Source of the DNA: Rutidosis leptorrhynchoides
Taxonomy: Eukaryota > Streptophyta > Magnoliopsida > Asterales > Asteraceae
Length of the DNA stretch: 64,000 bases
Direction of reading: 5' to 3'
Assembly (NCBI RefSeq): GCF_046630445.1
Contig: NC_092338.1
Coordinates: 341,439,501-341,503,500, forward strand
In this document: piece by piece, positions 53,123 to 64,000 of the stretch
Layout: the number at the start of each line of letters is the position of its first letter
Numbering within the stretch: the stretch's first letter is position 1
Notes under the pieces: model-generated
Databases searched by the model: none
What the model was told of the DNA's origin: nothing
Seen by the model: the letters and a program-made list of their open reading frames with translations, nothing else
Made by a program: the position numbers and the translations under genes

Positions 53123-55197
53123 AATATTCCCACACTTGAGCGTTGCTTGTCCTCAAGCAATATAGTCTTGAAATACTAGAATCACTTCTTTATTCTTCAC
53201 ACTTTGTACATCAGTGATTTCTATACGGCGGTATAAATAATGGTAGTAACGATATGGTTTACAGTCCCACATGACTATCAAATTTAGATCCATTAAGGAA
53301 ATTGGATCTTTATGAAAACATTTGATCTTTTGAAAATTTTAATCTAGCTTTTACCCTAGATAAGTTTTCCGGAATAACCCTTCACCGGTGTTTGCAAAAT
53401 ATTTTTGTGGGTTTGGTGGGTTTCAGATTTGAAAATTTTAGCTCAAAACTTGCAGTTTTGTGTCACCCACTTGCTAACCTTGTATTAGGAAAGCAACACG
53501 TCCAGTATACTTGCTCCGTATATTACCTTTCAGTAAACTACCGTCCGGTTGTAAAGGAAAGCGTTTAACAAGCAACTGTTAAGGCAATGTCCCCTGATAT
53601 GCTTTTAATTATGGTCTATAACGTGTCGGACGCAATTACTATCCTTGGTAGGAGCAATAGTAAAGCTCACCCTTATGATTTTTCGGTCTGACACAAGGTC
53701 CTGTCTTTGACCATGCTATGCAACCACCGTTCTTACGGTTGACACCCGATTTGGTTCAGGTGACCTAATGAATTCCAGGTGAATTCCTAGGATTTTACGT
53801 TCAATGGTAATGAACGCATTGAAAATGGGTTTTTAGAAAACAAATCGGTTTGTAATTTTTATCAAAATATTTTCTCGTTCAAGCTCGAGTTTAGATATCA
53901 TTGAATTCTATGAGTTTGTAATTCTCAATCTTTAAGGTCAATCTCTAGGATTGAGTAATATCAGTCTTAAAAGCTGATTTTTAATCTTTAAGGAGATTAT
54001 CCTTTCTGGGGATCTGATTCATTAGTCTTATCCAGCTAATTTGCATGGTGCCCTCCTATTTTACGAGATAAATCCTTCTCATGATTAGGATAAATCTGAC
54101 CACTTGGCGACCCTGTTTTATGCTAAGGTCCGTGGATTTTCTGCTGATTTTAGTGATGACTTTTCTAGATTTTTCGTCAACCTACAGCTGGTCTGGACGA
54201 CAACTTCCTGACCTAAATCAAGAAGCGCGTTTCTTTTTTGGAAGACTTTACTTCCTTTTAATGATGGAATTTATTCATCGTGTAGATCCATCTCTTCTTT
54301 TCTTTCATCGGGTAAAACAGTTTAGTTTAGTCCAAAGCAAAAGTATTTTTAGTTATTTGTTACAGAAATATGTGACATATGTTTAAAATATCTTGGTAAA
54401 TTTTCCCACACTTGGCTTTTATTTTCCTTTTTATTGTCCTCTATTTCATTTTAAATGAATTTTAACATTTTGGATTGTTTCTCAATTTATGTCCTTTCCG
54501 AGGTAACAATAATTTCGGTGTTAAAACCTAGTTTTATCGTTCATAAATATGTATAAACATGATTTTGAGTTCATTTAATTGAAAATTTTGAAAATTTTTA
54601 CTAGAATTGGGTAGTCAGAATATAAGACTAGGGCTGTTCTTTATTATCAGAGAGCACTAGATTCTAATACAACTACTACTTTACTAGTATTTCTAATGGT
54701 AACCAAGTGTATAAAGTAAAAATTTTAAAATCCGAAAGAATTTAACCCCTTCCCACACTTAAGATCTTGCAATGCCCTCATTTGCAAGAAATCAGTAACA
54801 ATTTAAATTATTGAGGGTGATTTGTGTGAAAATGATTAAATTTTACCAAAGTTTCCAAACATATTGGCGTTTGTTTGCTGAATGATAAATGGTGCATATC
54901 ATTTGTTCATTCCGTCTTGTTGTTATATCACATTTATTTTGCATCTTGTCGTCAAAATTAGTTGCTTTTGCTGAACTTAATGCCAGTCTTTGAAAATGCG
55001 TTGTTTTACCCTGTTGTGTACATAAGATAAACTGCAAACATATATACATATTTTTAAAGTTTGGTATATTACCCCACATTCAAACATTATTAAAATCTAA
55101 AAATAAAAATTTGTAAATTATAAAAACTAATACAATTCCAACATAAGTATTAAATGTATCAACATTACAAATTATAAAATAAATAAAACTAAGTAGA
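53123..55197 (-). other. TE-D polypurine tract and 3' non-coding region
   Basis: In element sense AAGTGTGGGAATATT (53126-53140) adjoins the LTR. Further copies of AAGTGTGGGAA lie at 54402-54415 and 54750-54762, at places homologous to TE-C. No credible ORF. Confidence 0.7.
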
Positions 55198-57221
55198 CTA
55201 GGGATGATACTGATACCAGTAGGGGTTCCATGCATAACCATATGTGTTATAAAATGCTTCGGCTGGGTTATACGTAGGATACGGTGGTTGGATCTCTATA
55301 GACCAGGGAGGAAATACGAGCGATGGAGTAGGAATATAGTTTCTACCTACATGTTGGCAATGAGCTATGATTTGGTTTTGATGAACTTGCCAATCTTCAA
55401 ATGCTCGATGTCTAGCATTTTCATACTCTTGTGAAACTATAAACCTTTGCATTTCTGTCATTTCATTTCCCCCTCCCACATTACCTGGCTGTTGGTTTCT
55501 CTCAACCTGTGGATGTCTACCATGGTATTGTACTGCGGTGTTATTTCGCCTCTTCAAAATCTTCGCACCATGGTATACATTTAAACCTATTGTATCGCGG
55601 GGTTCTGGTTCTTCGACTAATAATCTCCCCCGACTTATATCCACACCGAGATATTCAGCAATCAAAGTAATAAATATACCACCTCCTATTATGCTATGCG
55701 GTCTCATCCCCCTAACCATAGCTGATAAATAATAACCTACATAATAAGGTATACTTACAGCGCTTTGTGGGTCTCGAATACACATGTGGTAAAACAAATC
55801 CTGTTCATTTACCTTTTCCTTATTCTTACCTCGTTGTGTAATCGAATTGGCTAAAAACCTATGAATTACTCTTAACTCTGCTCTATCTATATCCAAATAA
55901 GAGTAATTTCCCCCTTTAAATCGGTGATGGCTAGTCATTTGACTCCATACACCATGCGTATCAAAATTTTCGTCTATCTTTCTACCATTTAGTATCAACC
56001 CTCTACAATTGGCAGATGCTAACTCCTTAGGCGTATATATACGTAAAGCCTGAGCCATGTCTAGTAAAGACATGTGGCGCATCGAACCTCCTAACAAAAA
56101 TCTAATAAAAGATCGATCGGTTAAACTAACTACCCGATCATTTATTTCTATACTACACAATAATTCTCCACACCATACTTTATATACAGGTCTACGCATG
56201 TTGAATAAACGTACCCAATCGTTAAAAGTAGAATTACCATACCTCTATGTAAGTAATTCCCTAATTGGCCCGGCTAATTCTACAGCTTCTAACGGTGCCC
56301 ATTCTATTACCCTAGGTACTTCAACAGCTTTAGAATGCAGAGTATGCAAACCCCTTTGGTATTTTGGGTAATCTATCCAACGTCTGTCAAATCTCAAGTT
56401 CGGGTGCAAATCTTCCAAGTGCATATCTGAAAATGTCATGACTGGATGAGGTATATCTTGTTTGTAGTAGTTATCCACCTACTGTTGTTCCGTATTCTCA
56501 GCAGGAGCATTGCGAGCTTGGGATGAAGATTCACCCCTTTCAGTATGCAAAACACATCAAACACAATTTTTGTGCATCCAAATATGCATTAGTGTCAGCA
56601 AAATCATCAATCAAAATAATTACAATGACATGTTCAATTTATATCAAACATAAGCTCATTTTCATATTTTTATCAAATCTACACTTTTTCAAATAAGCAT
56701 ATATGAAAATGTTCACCAAGTTCATAAGCATTCAACTCAAATAACATGTCAAAATAATCATTACTAGCAATTAAACAAGTTTCAAATGGCATTATCTCTT
56801 AAAAATCAAGTTCGTGAATTTTAGACTTGAAAAAGTCCACTTTAATTCTCAAAATCATGTTTAGGCTCAAAGTTTGGATCATTTAACTACCTAAACATGT
56901 TACACTACTTAATTTAGCAATAATTCATGACAAAAATCGGCCATAACCTGTTTATATCAAAAAGCCCCAAATTGCTCAAGAACACAAAACCTAGATTACT
57001 CAAAATTTGAAGTTTAAGGCTTCTAATCATGTTAAATAGCATCAATCTAGGTTATACAAGCATAATACACAAGCAATTTAAGCATAATTACACTAAAAAG
57101 CATCAAAATCAAATTGGGTATAAAATTGCTCAAGAACACTAATTTTCGGATTAAATGGTGTTTAGGTGTAGAAATTTACCATTTTTCTTGAGTAATTCCT
57201 TGATAGCATCCTTCTCAACAT
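55198..57221 (-). pseudogene. TE-D Athila ORF1-type gene, broken
   Basis: The main part (56199-55198, 333 codons) matches TE-C ORF1 along its length (RRPVYKVWCGELL, RFLLGGSMRHMSLLDMAQAL, LRVIHRFLANSITQRG, SIIGGGIFITLIAEYLG). Upstream, 56478-56245 carries the homologous N-part and ends in an in-frame TAG, so the gene is interrupted once there. The splice acceptor that opens the exon in TE-C reads GCAT here instead of GCAG, so splicing is probably lost too. The first exon is preserved: ATG at 57221 to 57180, 14 codons, phase 0, followed by GTAAAT. The C-terminus is again Pro/Tyr-rich. Confidence 0.82.
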
Positions 57222-57340
57222 GATTTTAGTAAAAGATTTGATGATTTTTGGTGAAAAAATTCAATTTTTTGTGTGATTTTTCGGTTATTTTTCGCAGTTA
57301 TTTGTGGGTGTGGTGTGTGCTGACTGATCTGTTCGGCCCC

Positions 57341-57413
57341 TTTTATTTTTTTCTGTATTTTACATCCTCCGCGAGTCGCGGCATTTGGCCATTGCAAACT
57401 CCGCGAGTCGCGG
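57341..57413 (-). promoter_or_regulatory. internal promoter of TE-D ORF1: TATA-like motif and paired palindromes
   Basis: CCGCGAGTCGCGG at 57369-57381 and again at 57401-57413, both perfect around a central base, starts 32 bp apart. In element sense AAAATAAAAG (57340-57349) follows about 19 bp downstream, then a CA-rich leader and the exon-1 ATG at 57221. Confidence 0.75.
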
Positions 57414-57419
57414 TGCTTT

Positions 57420-58160
57420 TTTTTTTTGGCATACTTTAATTCAATAAGATTAAAAATAATGATAATAAAAGTTCTCGTGCCTCCCTCGGGTAAAGCAATT
57501 TCGGTTCAAAGACCTAGTCTTCAACTCACGAAGAATTTTAAAAATCATATTTTTAACTTAGCGACATAAAGTAAATTTTTGATTTTAAATTCACACAACT
57601 TAAATTTAAAAATGCATAAAATTAAAAATTTACACCAAACTTAATTAAAAATGCATAATATTAAAAATTCACACCAAACTTATATTATATTTTTGTTTTT
57701 ATACATACAAACTTATATTAAAAATATTAATTTTTCAAATATTGACAAACTTAAATATATTGATTTTACAGAGTTCACAATATTAATTTAAGATTTATAT
57801 ATTAATTTTAAAAACATGGTAAAAATAAAATTAAAAATCTTTTTGGTCTTTTATCCCACTTTAATCAATCAAATATTATCAAAAATATGCGCCCCTCTTT
57901 TCGGTAAAGTAATTTCGGTTCCATGACCTAATTTAACTCATGACGAATTTTTGAAATATTTTGGGTTAATTGATTAAAGATATTTATACCTTAAGAATAA
58001 ACGTTAAATTTCGCCGTGATGTAATAAATTTTTGAATGATATCAATAATTTCGGTCGCCAAACCTAATTTTATTCAATACCAATTTAATACTTTATAGCG
58101 AACAAATTAGCGTTTATTATCAAAAGGTTAAAAATAAAAATAAAAAAAATAAAAACTGTA
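57420..58160. other. TE-D spacer, non-coding
   Basis: Homologous to 40640-41395 in TE-C, AT-rich, without ORF. The region right next to the palindromes (TE-C 40470-40630) is deleted here. Confidence 0.6.
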
Positions 58161-58163
58161 CAG

Positions 58164-58880
58164 ACTTACCTGTGAGATAGTATTCTTAGTTATATGATCT
58201 ATCCCATTCATAAGATAGTCGGTTTAATTGGTTTTCCATGGCCACATAGGCGTAACCTCGAGCATTCAGTGTTTTTTCTTCTAAACATATGAACAGTCCG
58301 TCTCTGCAAGGGGTATAAAATACTATTAAATTTTACAAGGAAATACTATTAAATACGATACAATTTTACACAAGATATTTATTTATTTATAGAATGGATA
58401 TACTTAAACCTTGCTACAACACTTATAGGCAGTGTACCTAATCGTACAGTAGTGTAGTTTTTAGTAAGTCCGGTTCGGTCCACGGGGAATCTTTTAAACA
58501 AAGCTTAACGCTATATTAGTTTTATTTTATAAAAATACAAATATATATATAAGTATTGTAGCAAGGTTTAAGTATATCCATTCTATAAATAAATAAATAT
58601 CTTGTGTAAAATTGTATCGTATTTAATAGTATTTCCTTGTAAAATTTAATAGTATTTTATACCCCTTAGCTTTGACATCAAGTATTTGCGGATTTTGATT
58701 TTCCTTTACCAAATTGTAACTTATTATCTTCGCATCTGGATTTTTTTTCTTACTCCTTCCAATCTTTCTCTGATTACTGATACTATTTCACTCAGAAGTG
58801 TGTCATTATTACATTTAGTGATCAAAGCGTGTAGCATTAGACCATGGTTTAGTTCGCAGGAAGTCTTCATTTCGTAAAAA
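58164..58880 (-). pseudogene. TE-D zinc-knuckle ORF remnant, interrupted
   Basis: The splice donor CAG|GTAAGT (58164-58172) and the flanks of the small ORF (58200-58305 and 58686-58880) match TE-C 41405-41865. The centre, including the Cys/His motif, is replaced by the foldback insertion. Confidence 0.7.
58308..58667. repeat. foldback insertion made of LTR-end sequence, 112-bp perfect arms
   Basis: 58308-58419 and 58556-58667 are exact reverse complements over 112 bp, separated by 136 bp. The text is the terminal part of the Athila LTR (GGAAATACTATTAAATACG, TTTACACAAGATATTTATTT, CTTGCTACAACACTTATAGG). Just beyond the right arm stands ACATCAAGTATTT (58675-58687), which is the LTR end plus the first bases of the leader before the primer site. 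Confidence 0.9.
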
Positions 58881-59044
58881 CCTTAAAAAAAATAAAAATT
58901 CAAAATGGGGGGAGAAGACTAGTTCTTTAGGGTCTGCTAGGGAAAGACCATTCGGGTTCCATTTTCGAGAACTACACGAAAACAGAAAATCTAACTCTAA
59001 CAGAAATACATATTATCCTTTAAAAGACTTGATTCTCCCCACAC
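58881..59044. other. TE-D spacer after pol
   Basis: Contains the polypurine-like motif, sense CTAAGTGTGGGGAGA (59034-59047), homologous to 41995-42009 in TE-C. Confidence 0.6.
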
Positions 59045-59923
59045 TTAGTTAGCTGAGGTATCGAAATTGTGATTAACTTCATTTTCAACTTTCATCGGAC
59101 TATCTATGTAATGTTTAACTCTGTGACCATTAACTTTAAATTCAATTCCATTTGAATTTATTAATTCTATTGTTCCGTACGGGAAAACTCTTTTGACTAT
59201 GAATGGTCCAGACCATCTTGATTTCAATTTTCCAGGAAATAGCTTGAATCGTGAATTGAAAAGAAGAACTCTGTCTCCTTTTTTAAATTCTTTTGAACTT
59301 CTGATTCTTTTATCATGCCATTTCTTCGTTCTTTCTTTATAGATTAACGAATTTTCGTATGCTTCATGTCTTAATTCTTCTAATTCGTTTAGTTGACTTA
59401 ACCGTAGACGTCCAGCTTCACGTAAATCAAGATTACATGTCTTCAAAGCCCAAAATGCTTTGTGTTCAATTTCTACTGGAAGATGACATGCTTTTCCGTA
59501 GACGAGTTTAAAAAGTGTGGTTCCAATTGGAGTTTTGTAGGCTGTTCTAAAAGCCCAGAGTGCATCCTCCAATTTAATGGACCATTCCTTCGAATTTGAT
59601 CCTACGGTTTTCTCTAGAATACGTTTTAAAGCTCGGTTGGTATTTTCAACTTGTCCACTTGTTTGTGGATGATATGCGGTGGAGATTTTATGAGTTACTC
59701 CATATCTTTTAAGAACTTTCTCAAGTTGATTATTACAGAAATGAGTTCCCCGATCACTTATTAAAGCTTTCGGTGTTCCAAACCTTGCAAAAAGACGTTT
59801 TAAAAAGTTAACTACAACTCGTGCATCGTTAGTTGGGAGAGCTTGTGCTTCTGCCCATTTAGATACATAATCAATGGCTACGAGAATATAGAGATTATTA
59901 TGAGATTTTGGAAATGGACCCAT
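59045..59923 (-). pseudogene. pol: TE-D integrase core and C-terminus, without second protease
   Basis: Starts within the core ([19 protein letters not shown]) and contains [26 protein letters not shown] and the GPFIVKRVF module. It ends at [12 protein letters not shown] and a stop. It is the simple integrase end against which the TE-C extension is recognised. An in-frame TAG (59936-59938) separates it from the preceding part. Confidence 0.9.
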
Positions 59924-59935
59924 AAAGTCAATACC

Positions 59936-60586
59936 CTAAATGTCAAATACTTCACATACTTGGATGACATTTTGTGGCATTTCATCACGTTGACTTATTT
60001 TTCTGGCCCTTTGACAAGCATCACAGGATTTGCAAAGAAGGTGTGCGTCTTTGTAAATTGTAGGCCAAAAGAATCCAGCATCATAAACTTTTCTTGCTGT
60101 TAGTTGAGGCCCATAATGCCCTCCTGTTGGTCCTGTGTGACAATGGTTTAAAATTTTACTAGCTTCATCTCTGAATACACATCGGCGTATTATTCCATCT
60201 GGACAACTTTTAAACAAATGTGGATCTTCCCAGAAATAGTGTTTTATATCACTGAAGAATTTCTTTCGTTTATGGTACGATAATCCTTTTTCAAGGAATC
60301 CACATACTAAGTAGTTTGCATAGTCTGCAAACCATGGTATTTCATTATAATCTATCTTCAATAGATATTCATCGGAAAAGTTGTCTTGTATGGCCGATTC
60401 ATTTAGAACTTCTAATTCAGGATTTTCAAGACGAGAAAGATGGTCAGCGACGAGATTTTCTGCTCCTCTTTTATCTCGGATTTCAATATCGAATTCTTGT
60501 AAGAGTAAGATCCAACGGATTAATCTTGGTTTGGCATCTTGTTTTGAAAATAGGTATCTAAGAGCATAATGGTCCGTATAGACCAC
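59936..60586 (-). pseudogene. pol: TE-D RNase H end and integrase zinc region
   Basis: [20 protein letters not shown] (RNase H), [11 protein letters not shown], then the HHCC region ([25 protein letters not shown]). The frame stops at TAG where TE-C has Trp TGG. Confidence 0.9.
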
Positions 60587-60712
60587 CGTTTTTGCTAGAA
60601 CGAGATATGAATAAAATTTGTCAAAAGCAAAGACAATAGCAAGGAGTTCTTTTTCAGTAGTTGTATAGTTCGTTTGTGCTCCTTGTAACGTCTTACTAGC
60701 ATAATATATAGG

Positions 60713-61447
60713 TTAAAATCGTTTTTCAATCCTTTGTCCTAAAACGGCTCCCATTGCAAAATCACTTGCATCGCACATTAGTTCAAACGGTAGATTCCAA
60801 TTTGGTGTTATCATGATTGGTGCATTAGTGAGTTTCTCTTTAAGAATATTAAAAGATTTGATACATTCATCTGAAAAGATGAATGGAGCATCCTTTTCTA
60901 GGAGTTTATTCATAGGAGTGGCAATTTTAGAAAAGTCTTTTATGAAACGTCGATAAAAACCGGCATGCCCTAGAAAACTCCTAACTCATCTAACATTGGT
61001 GGGATGTGGAAGTTTAGCAATTACATCTACTTTAGCTCTATCCACTTCAATTCCTTCTTTTGAAATTTTATGTCCAAGAACGATGCCTTCTTTAACCATG
61101 AAATGGCATTTCTCCCAATTAAGTACTAGATTTGATTGTTCGCATCTAATCAGCATTCGTTCAAGATTAGCTAGACATGATTCAAATGTATCACCGAAGA
61201 CTGAAAAGTCATCCATGAAAACTTCCATGCATTCTTCTATCATGTCGTGAAAAATTGCCATCATACACCTTTGAAAGGTTGCAGGGGCGTTACAAAGTCC
61301 AAATGGCATGCGTTTGTAAGCAAAAGTACCATAAGGGCACGTGAACGTGGTTTTCTCTTGATCTTCGGGTGCTATTGGAATTTGAAAATATCCGGAAAAT
61401 CCATCAAGAAAACAATAATAACTATTTCCGGCTAATCTTTCCAACAT
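60713..61447 (-). pseudogene. pol: TE-D reverse transcriptase and RNase H start
   Basis: RT motifs FLDGFSGYFQIPI, MPFGLCNAPATFQ and FMDDFSVF, where Met replaces the usual Ile or Val of the DD box. Then GHKISKEGIEVDRAKVDVI and the RNase H start CDASDFAMGAVLGQR. Stops: TGA at 60986-60988 and TAA near 60713. Confidence 0.9.
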
Positions 61448-61530
61448 TTGATCAATGAAAGGTAAGGGAAAGTGATCTTTTCTGGTGGCGTCATTTAATT
61501 TTCTATAATCAATACATACACGCCATCCTG

Positions 61531-62787
61531 TTACAGTCGCTGTAGGAATAAGCTCATTTTTTCATTTGTAATGACAGTCATGCCACCCTTCTTAGGCACG
61601 CATTGAACTGGGCTTACCCATGGACTATCAGAGATTGGATAAATTAAACCTGCATCTAGCAGTTTAATAATTTCTTTTTTAACTACATCTTGCATATTCG
61701 GATTTAGTCTTCGTTGGCGTTGCACATACGTTTTATGACCTTCTTCCATAAGGATTTTATGTGTGCAATACGAAGGACTTATTCCTTTAATATCATGAAT
61801 CTTCCATGCAATGGCTGGTTTATGAGCTTTCAACACAGAAATGAGTTGTGATTTCTCATTTTCAGTAAGAGAAGACGATATTATTACAGGTAATTCAGAT
61901 TTACCATGTAAATAAGCGTATTCCAAATGGTTTGGAAGTGGCTTTAACTCTAATTTCGGTGGTTCTTCTATCGATGATTTATATCGATATCTGTCTTCTT
62001 CTTTTAGCATTTGAATTTCTTCTGTTGTTGGTTCATATCCATTAGCTATAAGTGTAGCTAACATTTCAACTTCATCAATTGGTTCAGTTCCTTCTCCTAA
62101 AGAACATTCTCCTGTTCCTTGTAATTCTGAAAATTCTTCTAACAATTCTGCATGTGAGTCTATAGTTTGAAAATAATAGCATGTATCATCTGCAGATTGC
62201 GGTTGTTGCATTGCTCTATCAACTAAAAAGGTAACACTCTCGTCCTCTATACTTAGGGTCAATTTCTTACCGAACACGTCTATCATTGCTTTAGCCGTGT
62301 TTAAGAATGGTCTTCCTAATATGAGAGGAACTTGAGAATCTTCTTCCATGTCCAGAACAACAAAATCTACTAGAAATACTAAAGTACCAACTTTAACTAG
62401 CATGTTCTCCATTATCCCTCTAGAATATTTTATTGATCGATCGGCTAGTTGTATGCTTATTCTTGTTGGTTTCAATTCTCCAAGGCCTAGTTTAGTGTAT
62501 AGTGAAAACGACATTAAATTTATACTAGCACCTAAGTCTGCCAATGCTTCTATTGAACTAAGACTACCCAGAAAACATGGAATTGTGAAACTTCCTGGAT
62601 CAGATAATATTTCTGGTATCTTATTCAACAGCACTGCTGAACAATTAGCGTTTATAGTAACAGCCGAGAGTTCTTCCATTTTCTTTCTATTCGTGATCAG
62701 ATCTTTCAAGAATTTAGCATATCTAGGCATTCCTGAAATCACATCAATGAAAGGAAGATTTACATTTATCTGTTTAAACATATCCAA
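61531..62787 (-). pseudogene. pol: TE-D protease and N-part of reverse transcriptase
   Basis: Protease with LADLGASINLM and [12 protein letters not shown], an acidic linker, then RT start (LDAGLIYPISDSPWVSPVQC). A one-base deletion near 61560 shifts the frame. The first Met is not a true start, since the frame is continuous with gag across the stop at 62797. Confidence 0.9.
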
Positions 62788-62796
62788 GAATTTGGA

Positions 62797-64000
62797 TTAC
62801 TCGGCTTCAAGTTTCTCTTTCTTCATTTTACTCGGGTAAGGAAGTGGTGGTTGGTATGGTTTAACATAAGGTTTAGCCTTAACTGTGTTATCTTCATTAA
62901 CCTTTTCAACTACCGGTTCTTTTTCCTTATCTTGATCAGGTTGTGGTTCTTGTGGAGTAGGAATAGCTTCATCAGAATTTTCAGGTATTTCAGGTGGTTT
63001 AAGTGTTGTACCACTTCTTGTGGTAATAGCTTTAGCTGTTTCATTCCGGGGGTTAGTATTTGTATCACTGGGTAAAATTCCCGGTTTTCTTTCACCTATT
63101 AACCTTGCTAGGTTACTTACTTCTTGTTCCAAATTTTGAATAGAAGCTTGTTGATTTCTAAATGCTTGAGCATTTTGTTCATTTGTTTGTTTCTGAGATG
63201 TGAAAAACTGCGTTTGAGTTTCAACTAGCTTCGTCATCATATCTTCTAAATTCGGCTTTTTATCATCGGTTTGTGGTGGTTTGTTTTGAAAATTAGGTCT
63301 TTGTTGGTTATAAGTATTATTGGATACTTGTTGATTGCTAGGACCTTGTTGGTTGTTGTATGGAATATTTCGATTATAATTCTGGTTTTGATTGTAAATC
63401 GGTCTTGGCGGTTGATAATTATTCTGATAATTATTTCCAGGCCTTTGATTTATGTATGAAATATTCTCTCTTTGTTCCATTGTTAATTCAATACTGAGAC
63501 AATCTTTTGTCAAATGTGGTCCTCCACACTGCTCACAACTAATTCGTATTGAGTGAATATCCTTAGTCATCTTTTCCATTCGTCTCTCGACAGCATCTAT
63601 CTTTGCGGAAATGAAATCTAAGTCATGGCTAGAATCGGCTCTAGCTGCTTTAGATGATTTAACAATATCTTTTTCTTGGTGCCACTCATGTGAGTGGGAA
63701 GCAGTGTTATCAATAATTTTGTAAGCATCAGTTTCGGTTTTCTTCATAATGGAACCACCAGCTGCTATATCGATGTCTTTCCTTGTAGTGATGTCGCATC
63801 CTTGGTAGAATATTTGTACTATTTGACAGGTATCTAAACCATGTTGCGGACATCCTCTTAATAACTTTCCAAATCTTGTCCACGCCTCATATAGAGTTTC
63901 ATTTGGCTTCTGTGTGAACGTAACAATTTCTCCTTGAAGTCTTACGGCTTTAGATGCCAGAAAGAATTGTTTAAGAAATTTTTCAACTAAAACGTCCCAT
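62797..64000 (-). pseudogene. gag: TE-D gag, cut by the window edge
   Basis: Open to the right edge. It has the Athila capsid end (FGKLLRGCPQHG, RKDIDIAAGGSIMKKT), an intact zinc knuckle CEQCGGPHLTKDC, and a Gln/Asn-rich tail. TAA at 62797-62799 stands where TE-C has Gln CAA. The start and the 5' LTR are outside the window. Confidence 0.9.

Overview
This is plant nuclear DNA, AT-rich and dominated by transposable elements. One intact, intron-containing host gene is visible: an S-domain (G-type lectin) receptor-like kinase at 17435-21507 on the + strand. The intron style, the retrotransposon lineages (Ty3/Gypsy Tekay-like and Athila-like) and the F-box family seen here point to a eudicot. The style of the Gypsy copies suggests Asteraceae, but that is recollection and inference, not proof.

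Layout. (1) 1-10788: a + strand Tekay-like Ty3/Gypsy element (TE-A). It has the end of its 5' LTR, a tRNA-Met type primer site, two extra ORFs (an acidic ORF and an F-box gene of the At1g67623/At2g35280 type), one long gag-pol frame broken only by point stops, a chromodomain and a 3455-bp 3' LTR. (2) 10789-17434: an LTR-like stretch, a decayed Ty1/Copia fragment, a terminal-inverted-repeat element of Mutator-like style, and a Stowaway-like MITE. (3) 17435-21507: the receptor kinase, seven exons, 830 aa by my splice model. (4) 21857-33640: minus-strand LTR material (TE-B) with a nested stack: a Helitron (23518-26688) that itself carries a solo LTR (23604-26286) with a perfect CATAT target duplication. 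It also holds a decayed Athila-type promoter fragment, a non-coding internal domain and a diverged second LTR fragment. (5) 33884-50915: a complete minus-strand Athila-like element (TE-C) inserted in an (AAT)n microsatellite, with a tRNA-Asp type primer site, gag-pol, an integrase fused to a second aspartic-protease domain, a zinc-knuckle ORF and an Athila ORF1-type gene. (6) 51283 to the window end: an older inverted LTR fragment and a second minus-strand Athila-like element (TE-D), cut by the right edge inside gag.

The most striking observation is a paired-palindrome module. It occurs six times, and in every pair the two palindromes are exactly 32 bp apart, centre to centre. In TE-C and in the decayed fragment the word is CATGCGATCGCATG. 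In TE-D, at the homologous LTR and internal positions, it is a different word, CCGCGAGTCGCGG. In the LTRs the pair sits 22-24 bp upstream of a TATA box (element sense). A second copy stands in the same arrangement upstream of ORF1, which has its own short first exon and GT-AG intron. In TE-C a third copy lies in the gag leader. I read this as an element-specific promoter or operator address, shared by the transcription units of one element and replaced as a set between elements. The sequence facts are direct; the function is inference.
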